This document shows positions 62,701 to 64,000 of a DNA stretch of 64,000 bases, one piece after another. This DNA comes from Acanthococcus lagerstroemiae. Taxonomy: Eukaryota > Arthropoda > Insecta > Hemiptera > Eriococcidae. The notes under the pieces were generated by a model. That model was given only the letters and a program-made list of their open reading frames with translations, had not been told where the DNA came from and did no database searches. The stretch is taken from assembly GCA_031841125.1 (NCBI GenBank), contig CM063106.1:72776101-72840100 (forward strand). The letters are read 5' to 3'. Positions within the stretch are counted from its first letter, which is position 1, and the number at the start of each line of letters is the position of its first letter. The position numbers and the translations under genes are program-made.

Positions 62701-63795
62701 CTGCTCGATAGTATTCAAACTACTCAAAAATACTTATTGAGTAACTGAGTTTTTTCAGTAGGGTTACTATTAGCACTGTTTTCTCATGTTAAATTTTGAC
62801 GAGAATGAAAATATACTTTCTTGAAATCAGATAAACTTAATTTAATGTTCTTTTGTTCAGGAGGAGCAATATGCCAAGTGGATGGCGGCGTGTAGACTGG
62901 CCGCCAAGGGTCGTTCGTTGTCAGACAACACTTACGAATCTGAAGTAAAATCCATAATCAATTTTCTAGAAATGCAGCGGCCTGCTTTGGCCCCAGCCAT
63001 ATCACCGTCTTCATTGGACATCAATCCGGATGACTACATTAGTCCGAAATACCATAAAAAATTGAGAAGCAAAGTAAGTGGAACGCCTGATAACAGAAAA
63101 TGCGAATATTCTACCATTCTCTCATGTGCCTAATCGTTACCTCTCAACCTGTCCAATGTATTTCATTTTGTCGACTGTTGTTCGTTGCAGACGGTGCAGA
63201 GGATTCTGGAAGCACATGCCAATGTTAAGGACTTGACGCTGACGGAGGCAAAGATGAACTATATTAAGGCTTGGCAATCGTTACCAGATTTCGGCGTGAC
63301 CCTGTTTGTCGTCAGGTTCATGGGGCAAAAGAAGGATGAACTGCTTGGAATAGCGTCGAATCGTATCATGAGGATGGACTTGAACACCGGCGACCATATT
63401 AAAACTTGGAGATATAACACGATGAGGGTAACTGTAGTACTTTTTTTGTGATTGTAAGGAATATACAGAGTAGGAAATTGTCTTCATGAACAATATTCGG
63501 CCAAATTTTATCGCGGACTACTCTAAAGGCAGTTTTTTTCTAACATTGTTTAGTAACACTTTAATATTACGAACCATTGTGTATGTGCATGTAGGAATGG
63601 AACGTCAACTGGGAAATCAAACACATGATGATTCAGCTTGAAGAAGGCAGAGTGGTGTTTGCCTGCCAATCTGCAGATTGTAAAGTCGTGCACGAGTTCA
63701 TCGGTGGATACATATTCTTATCGACAAGGTCCAAAGAGGCGAATCAGTCACTGAACGAAGAACTATTTCATAAACTTACTGGCGGCTGGGTATGA
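29522..63795 (+). CDS. Fit1: Kindlin / fermitin (UNC-112 family), 5'-incomplete, nine exons
   Basis: Cytoplasmic FERM-domain adaptor that, in this family, binds integrin beta tails and with talin activates integrins at adhesions and muscle attachments. Join: 29522-29755, 40105-40358, 46542-46723, 55386-55596, 55814-55998, 62402-62639, 62861-63073, 63191-63427, 63595-63795; all junctions are GT/AG and the frame is continuous over 1955 bases (about 650 codons). Recognised blocks in order are D-W-S-D-H-A-L-W-W (F0), Q-Y-G-V-Q-A-D-A ... H-F-T-P-M-H-K (F1), a Ser/Thr/Pro-rich F1 loop, [12 protein letters not shown] (F2 start), [11 protein letters not shown] (PH), A-W-Q-S-L-P-D-F-G (end of F2) and G-G-Y-I-F-L-S-T-R (F3), ending T-G-G-W-V. 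About 40 N-terminal residues are missing. The expected Q-W of F3 reads E-W here. The symbol is the Drosophila family name; Fit1 and Fit2 cannot be told apart. Confidence 0.96.
30090..31115 (+). mobile_element. RTE-like LINE fragment in kindlin intron 1
   Basis: Plus strand. The sequence around 30140-30210 reads [19 protein letters not shown], where the usual A-D-D is A-G-D. It is followed by [21 protein letters not shown] and [10 protein letters not shown] in shifting frames to about 30640. The 3' end is probably the ATTATCATCATCATCACG tract at about 31115. It is a dead copy with several frameshifts, in the same sense orientation as kindlin. Confidence 0.75.
31620..32035. repeat. ~205-bp tandem repeat, two units
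   Basis: Two copies share TTTGAGTTTCAATC, CTCTGTATGAGC, TCGCCTTTCGGNTCCACCGA (one variable base) and TACATCATTTAT-like words. A G12 run lies at the start of the second unit, where the first has a mixed GGAGGGAACG. Confidence 0.65.
32146..32234 (-). repeat. Short interspersed repeat, family 2, copy C
   Basis: It matches copies at 3280-3370 and 45776-45868 (GTACTCGAAA, CCAGGGGTGCGGTGTC, GAGCCACTTAGG). It is more diverged than the other two. On the minus strand the A-box-like and B-box-like words are weaker here. Confidence 0.5.
32235..32600. repeat. ~115-bp tandem repeat, three units
   Basis: Three units contain AATAATTGAAGATCAG-like sequence, a G/A-rich block (GTAAGGGGAAAGGA) and ATGAACTCAGCGATC-like sequence. 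Further partial units may lie on both sides. Confidence 0.6.
33160..33515. mobile_element. hAT-type MITE (CAGGGACGTACCGA family), copy 1
   Basis: The ends CAGGGACGTACCGA and TCGGTACGTCCCTG are inverted repeats. Flanks CTAGCCCC and CTAGCTCG suggest an 8-bp duplication with later changes. The interior has internal repeats of CTTGGGAATTTTGAGTTGAG. An inverted copy with a perfect duplication is at 57008-57263. Confidence 0.82.
33780..34039 (+). mobile_element. Left-end fragment of the CAGGGACGTA MITE family
   Basis: It begins CAGGGACGTACTGGAACGC, followed by diverged AACTTGG words as in the MITE at 33160. A convincing right end is not present; GGACGTAC at about 34032 is the nearest candidate. 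Confidence 0.4.
34040..35149. other. Intronic, no recognisable feature
   Basis: The 105-codon minus-strand frame at 34348-34665 has no motif I know. Nothing else is supported. Confidence 0.35.
35150..35430. repeat. ~138-bp tandem duplicate
   Basis: Two units share TGTGTGCCAAAAT, TTTAAGATGTTT, TGCCAAATTTTCTTCTGTC-like sequence and TTTCACTTTAATC-like sequence. Confidence 0.7.
36563..37010 (+). mobile_element. RTE-like LINE 3' end in kindlin intron 1
   Basis: An open frame (36574-36987) encodes the C-terminal domain typical of RTE-type endonuclease-reverse transcriptases: [11 protein letters not shown], then [17 protein letters not shown] and A-Y-A-Q-Q-W. The element ends in an AATAAATAAATAAAAAATG-type tail. 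Everything upstream of the C-terminal domain is lost. It is the best preserved of the LINE pieces here, which suggests a younger insertion. The word ACAAAATCCGGTCC at its 5' side (36549-36562) also occurs at 36419. Confidence 0.88.
37968..38891. mobile_element. pogo/Tigger-like DNA element
   Basis: Flanking TA is at 37966-37967 and 38892-38893. The terminal repeats are GGGTTAGTGGTTCCAAGATG on the left and its complement CATCTTGGAACCACTAACCC on the right. Subterminal AAGATGACA / TGTCATCTTGGAA words recur inside, as expected for transposase-binding repeats. It carries one short transposase remnant (38279-38476, minus), so it is an internally deleted derivative. Confidence 0.87.
38279..38476 (-). 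pseudogene. Transposase N-terminal remnant (Pipsqueak-type HTH)
   Basis: 65 codons starting at an ATG. The opening [17 protein letters not shown] and S-Y-R-A-A-C-K-E-F match the N-terminal psq helix-turn-helix of pogo/Tigger transposases. The CENP-B-like second domain and the DDE core are missing, so it could at most bind DNA. Confidence 0.8.
38894..40104. other. Intronic stretch before the second exon
   Basis: Several open frames of 66-99 codons occur on both strands without motifs. The acceptor of the next exon is TGTTCACAG at 40104. No element is recognised. Confidence 0.4.
40105..40358 (+). CDS. Fit1: Kindlin exon (F1 and F1 loop)
   Basis: The acceptor is TTCACAG and the donor ACG/GTAAGT. 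It completes the split Gly codon and reads [13 protein letters not shown], then a Y-N-Y-K-D block and the start of the variable F1 loop, rich in Ser, Thr and Pro ([13 protein letters not shown]). The loop is shorter in basic residues than the polylysine-type loop known from vertebrate kindlins. Confidence 0.95.
41750..41992. mobile_element. hAT-type MITE (CATAGGCGTC family)
   Basis: The ends CATAGGCGTCAACTT and AAGTCGGCGCCTATG are inverted repeats. Flanks TCTGTTAT (41742-41749) and TCTGTTAC (41993-42000) agree at 7 of 8 positions, the length expected for hAT duplication. The 243-bp interior is non-coding and has a C run near the right end. Confidence 0.83.
42700..44240. repeat. ~140-bp satellite in kindlin intron 2
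   Basis: About eleven units carry GGCNCCTCAGAAGGAGAAAA, AGTCAAATTTGGGGC, AATCGGGATCGGATC and ATAATCAGCGACCCAAAATA-type blocks. Anchor positions near 43316, 43453, 43590, 43730, 43872, 43995 and 44133 give a spacing of 123-142. Divergence increases toward the left end. Confidence 0.82.
44390..45645. repeat. ~222-bp satellite next to the 140-bp one
   Basis: At least five units, with anchors GGTTGTCCCTCGTGAA at about 44731, 44953, 45173, 45390 and 45614. Each has GGATGAAAAACCGAAGACCG, GGGAGCAAGCGACCGAATCA and ACAGAGACTAAAACCGG-type blocks. The period is about 74 codons, and one frame stays open for 130 codons at 44523-44915; later units are interrupted by stops. Confidence 0.82.
45656..45764 (+). 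ncRNA. U6 snRNA-like sequence (probable pseudogene or variant)
   Basis: From 45680 on it follows the U6 spliceosomal RNA closely: AACTGGAACGATACAGAGAA, then the AGATTAGCATGGCCCCTGC core with the ACAGAGA box, GGATGACACGCAAAATCGTG and a terminal T7 run. The AAAATCGTG form suits insect U6. Differences from the usual sequence are few in the core (C for T before TGG, CAGGG for CAAGG, GCATTCC for GCGTTCC). The 5' stem-loop is strongly changed but can still form TATC/GATA. I see no convincing PSE or TATA upstream, where the 222-bp satellite ends instead, so it may be a retrocopy. Confidence 0.85.
45776..45868 (-). repeat. Short interspersed repeat, family 2, copy B
   Basis: It begins about 12 bases after the T run of the U6-like sequence. 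It matches 3280-3370 in GATACTCGAAA, GGTAGTTTCC and CACTTTGGCATGCGTGCATC. Minus-strand A-box-like TGCCAAAGTGGC and B-box-like GTTTCGAGTAT are both present. Confidence 0.55.
46542..46723 (+). CDS. Fit1: Kindlin exon (end of F1 loop)
   Basis: The acceptor is TTTTACAG and the donor GC/GTAAGT. It reads P-T-G-T-W-K-R and ends [14 protein letters not shown] plus two bases of an Ala codon completed at 55386. It connects the variable loop to the conserved start of F2. Confidence 0.95.
46724..47559. other. Intronic; transposon-end scrap
   Basis: A T14 run lies at about 47006. TAGGGCTGTCCGAAAACCGA at about 47213 resembles a MITE terminus, but no partner end is found. Confidence 0.35.
47560..48310 (-). 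mobile_element. RTE-like LINE fragment in kindlin intron 3
   Basis: Minus strand, 47975-47562 open. G-D-R-L-S-P-I-T-F (usual R-Q-G-D-x-L-S-P), then [12 protein letters not shown] (catalytic D-D present) and M-N-I-S-K-T-K-I-M. Upstream fragments to about 48310 contain [12 protein letters not shown]. The order matches the RT palm of RTE-type LINEs. Both ends are truncated. Confidence 0.85.
48311..50629. other. Intronic stretch without recognised features
   Basis: Open frames of 60-93 codons on both strands have no motif. Nothing further is supported. Confidence 0.35.
50737..50985. mobile_element. Second copy of the CAGTGGCGTAGCC MITE (right end eroded)
   Basis: It starts CAGTGGTGTAACCAAAGG and parallels the copy at 18646 through AGCGAAGGGGGCGAATGCC, AAACACGTTTTTTCGAAAAA and AATTTTCGACTTTTCTCC, up to a C11 run. 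The right terminal repeat is lost, so no target duplication can be shown. Confidence 0.83.
51541..51744 (+). mobile_element. tRNA-derived SINE, full length with 15-bp target duplication
   Basis: The head (51547-51612) has a Pol III A box TGGCCGAATGG and a B box GGTTCGAGCGC at tRNA spacing, with a possible anticodon arm TTGG/CCGG and a CTCGGAA loop. The body follows with GAGGGCTAAGACAGCCCTAA, and the tail is AAATTAGAAAAAAGG. A perfect duplication AAGGTTCTTATAATT flanks it (51526-51540 and 51745-51759). Head-less copies lie at 3887 and 5077. It is mobilised by a LINE partner; which of the LINEs here, if any, is not shown. Confidence 0.92.
52757..54513 (-). mobile_element. 5'-truncated LINE with RNase H, copy 2
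   Basis: Minus-strand sister of 16041-18051. It keeps a G-Y-A-D-D-L-A-V-V box at about 54440-54410 and the same downstream layout, with stops and frameshifts. The zinc knuckle is degenerate (C-x2-G, and the last Cys changed). A perfect 16-bp target duplication, GTGGAACAATAAAAAA, is at 52741-52756 and 54514-54529. The 3' end is a short ATGTAATGTAA tail rather than poly(A). The 5' truncation is within about 40 bases of that of copy 1. Confidence 0.93.
54530..55385. other. Intronic stretch before the fourth exon
   Basis: No element or gene is recognised. It ends in the acceptor GGTTACAG at 55385. Confidence 0.45.
55386..55596 (+). CDS. Fit1: Kindlin exon (start of F2)
   Basis: The acceptor is GGTTACAG and the donor CAA/GTAAGT. 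It completes Ala and reads [25 protein letters not shown] and [14 protein letters not shown], the strongly conserved F2 start. Confidence 0.96.
55814..55998 (+). CDS. Fit1: Kindlin exon (F2 to PH linker)
   Basis: The acceptor is GTTTAG and the donor AA/GTGAGT. It reads [11 protein letters not shown], then an acidic linker [11 protein letters not shown] and [11 protein letters not shown], with a Lys codon split across the next intron. Confidence 0.95.
55999..57007. other. Intronic stretch without recognised features
   Basis: No supported element. The word TTCTTTGC at 57000-57007 is the left target duplication of the following MITE. Confidence 0.4.
57008..57263. mobile_element. hAT-type MITE (CAGGGACGTA family), copy 2, perfect 8-bp duplication
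   Basis: The ends are CAGGGACGTA and GGCACGTCCCTG, with perfect flanks TTCTTTGC at 57000-57007 and 57264-57271. Relative to the copy at 33160 it is inverted. Near the right end are GAAAGATTCCTACCGG and a G10 run followed by TTGCCCCCATCCCCTA. Confidence 0.92.
57612..57959. mobile_element. hAT-type MITE nested in the TA element
   Basis: The left end is CAAAGCCAGATTTCC and the right end, complemented, CAGAGGCGGACTTCG. Flanks ACCGGCAC (57604-57611) and AACGGCAC (57960-57967) agree at 7 of 8. It contains a purine-rich GAAAA microsatellite at about 57710-57815. Confidence 0.82.
57703..57820. repeat. GAAAA-type purine microsatellite
   Basis: Reiterated GAAAA/GAAAAA on the + strand inside the MITE. 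The long Phe-rich minus-strand open frames here are artefacts of this tract. Confidence 0.9.
58032..58382. mobile_element. hAT-type MITE with AGCTATTGGCT repeats, perfect duplication
   Basis: The left end is CAGGTCTTTTCAGC and the right end, complemented, CAGGGCTTTCCAGC. The 8-bp flanks AATGACAT are perfect (58024-58031 and 58383-58390). The subterminal regions contain many GGCTATTAGCTATCGGCT-like repeats in both orientations. Confidence 0.92.
58889..59937. other. Intronic stretch without recognised features
   Basis: No supported element or gene. A (CA)n-like CCACACACACA lies at about 59838. Confidence 0.4.
59940..60746. mobile_element. TA-flanked element with ACAGTGTAAC repeats
   Basis: The left end is GGGGAGACTGGGAAACAGTG and the right end, complemented, GGGGAAACCGGGGAACGGTG. 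Flanking TA is at 59938-59939 and 60747-60748. GGGAACAGTGTAACAG recurs at 59969, 60309 and 60323, and TTACACTGTACCC with GGGTACAGTGTAAC lies at 60523-60559. No transposase frame. The form resembles known Tc1/mariner-type MITEs. Confidence 0.78.
60749..62015. other. Intronic stretch without recognised features
   Basis: Nothing supported apart from a T14 run at about 61233. Confidence 0.4.
62016..62231. mobile_element. hAT-type MITE (CAGGGCCGGCG family)
   Basis: The left end is CAGGGCCGGCGTTAGAT and the right end, complemented, CAGAACCGGCGCCAGAC. Flanks CTTCGGAC and CTTCAGGC agree at 6 of 8. The interior is 216 bp and non-coding. It lies only 170 bases before a kindlin exon. Confidence 0.75.
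62402..62639 (+). CDS. Fit1: Kindlin exon (PH domain, first part)
   Basis: The acceptor is TTAACAG and the donor ACG/GTATGT. It reads [14 protein letters not shown], then [11 protein letters not shown] and [10 protein letters not shown]. The basic strand at the start is where kindlin PH domains contact phosphoinositides. Confidence 0.96.
62861..63073 (+). CDS. Fit1: Kindlin exon (PH domain end, F2 resumes)
   Basis: The acceptor is TTGTTCAG and the donor [26 protein letters not shown] is the PH C-terminal helix, followed by a variable linker and [13 protein letters not shown]. Confidence 0.96.
63191..63427 (+). CDS. Fit1: Kindlin exon (F2 end, F3 start)
   Basis: The acceptor is CGTTGCAG and the donor AGG/GTAACT. 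It reads [29 protein letters not shown] and K-T-W-R-Y-N-T-M-R. Confidence 0.96.
63595..63795 (+). CDS. Fit1: Kindlin terminal exon (F3, integrin-binding region)
   Basis: The acceptor is GCATGTAG. It reads [10 protein letters not shown], then [15 protein letters not shown], ending in L-T-G-G-W-V and TGA. F3 is the PTB-like subdomain that contacts integrin tails. The first residue is Glu where vertebrate kindlins have the Gln of the Q-W pair. Confidence 0.96.
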   Translation, partial: EWNVNWEIKHMMIQLEEGRVVFACQSADCKVVHEFIGGYIFLSTRSKEANQSLNEELFHKLTGGWV

Positions 63796-64000
63796 ACCTG
63801 AAGGTAACATGTTAATACTGCTATCGTGAAAGGAATGGCATAGGAGATGCAGGTTCATAGCATAACCACTTCTCCGTGGAAGTGACTACTTTTCTGGAGG
63901 AGGGGGTATAGCTTGAGGTGAAATGGCAAATCCGACTTCCAAAAAGAAAAAAAGAAAAAATCTGTTGGGAGATGGTCTACAGTAAGAAACTCAACTCATG
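63796..64000 (+). other. Start of kindlin 3' UTR
   Basis: No poly(A) signal is seen before the window ends, so the transcript continues outside it. Confidence 0.7.

Overview
This is a window of insect-type nuclear DNA: AT-rich, intron-bearing, and dominated by mobile elements and tandem repeats. The only host protein gene I can support is a kindlin (fermitin, UNC-112 family) on the + strand. Nine coding exons run from 29522 to the stop codon at 63793-63795, with clean GT/AG junctions and a continuous reading frame of about 650 codons. The first exon present opens in the middle of the F0 region, so the start codon and roughly the first 40 residues are missing; I did not find them upstream in the window. 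Arthropod origin is suggested by the kindlin sequence, the U6 snRNA-like sequence and the element types (mariner, pogo, hAT MITEs, RTE-like and RNase H-bearing LINEs). A hemipteran is my guess, but the species cannot be fixed.

Layout. 1-29.5 kb has no recognisable host exon. It holds a transposase scrap at the left edge, a higher-order tandem repeat (3.4-5.1 kb), an ~85-bp satellite (8.5-11.0 kb) carrying two TA-flanked DNA elements, one of them a palindromic mariner, and a long-TIR element (14.1-15.1 kb). It also holds a 5'-truncated LINE with a MITE inserted in it (16.0-18.05 kb), a hAT-type MITE (18.6 kb), a long inverted repeat (20.8-22.2 kb) and an RTE-like LINE fragment (27.1-28.3 kb). 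From 29.5 kb on, everything between kindlin exons is intron. The introns are 10.3, 6.2, 8.7, 0.2, 6.4, 0.2, 0.1 and 0.2 kb. The long ones contain LINE pieces, a pogo/Tigger-like element, at least six hAT-type MITEs or composites with recognisable 8-bp target duplications, a full-length tRNA-derived SINE with a perfect 15-bp duplication, two satellites (~140 and ~222 bp units), and a U6 snRNA-like copy.

How it fits together: kindlin is a cytoplasmic FERM-domain adaptor that binds integrin beta tails and helps activate integrins. The window shows one such conserved gene whose introns have been enlarged by several layers of transposition. Many insertions can be ordered in time because the duplications and nesting are intact. 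I found no operon-like cluster, CRISPR array or clear novel biochemical system. The most notable points are the E-W in place of the expected Q-W in the kindlin F3 region, the nested hAT composites, the palindromic mariner, the SINE fixed inside a higher-order repeat, and the U6-like sequence placed between a satellite and a second short interspersed repeat.
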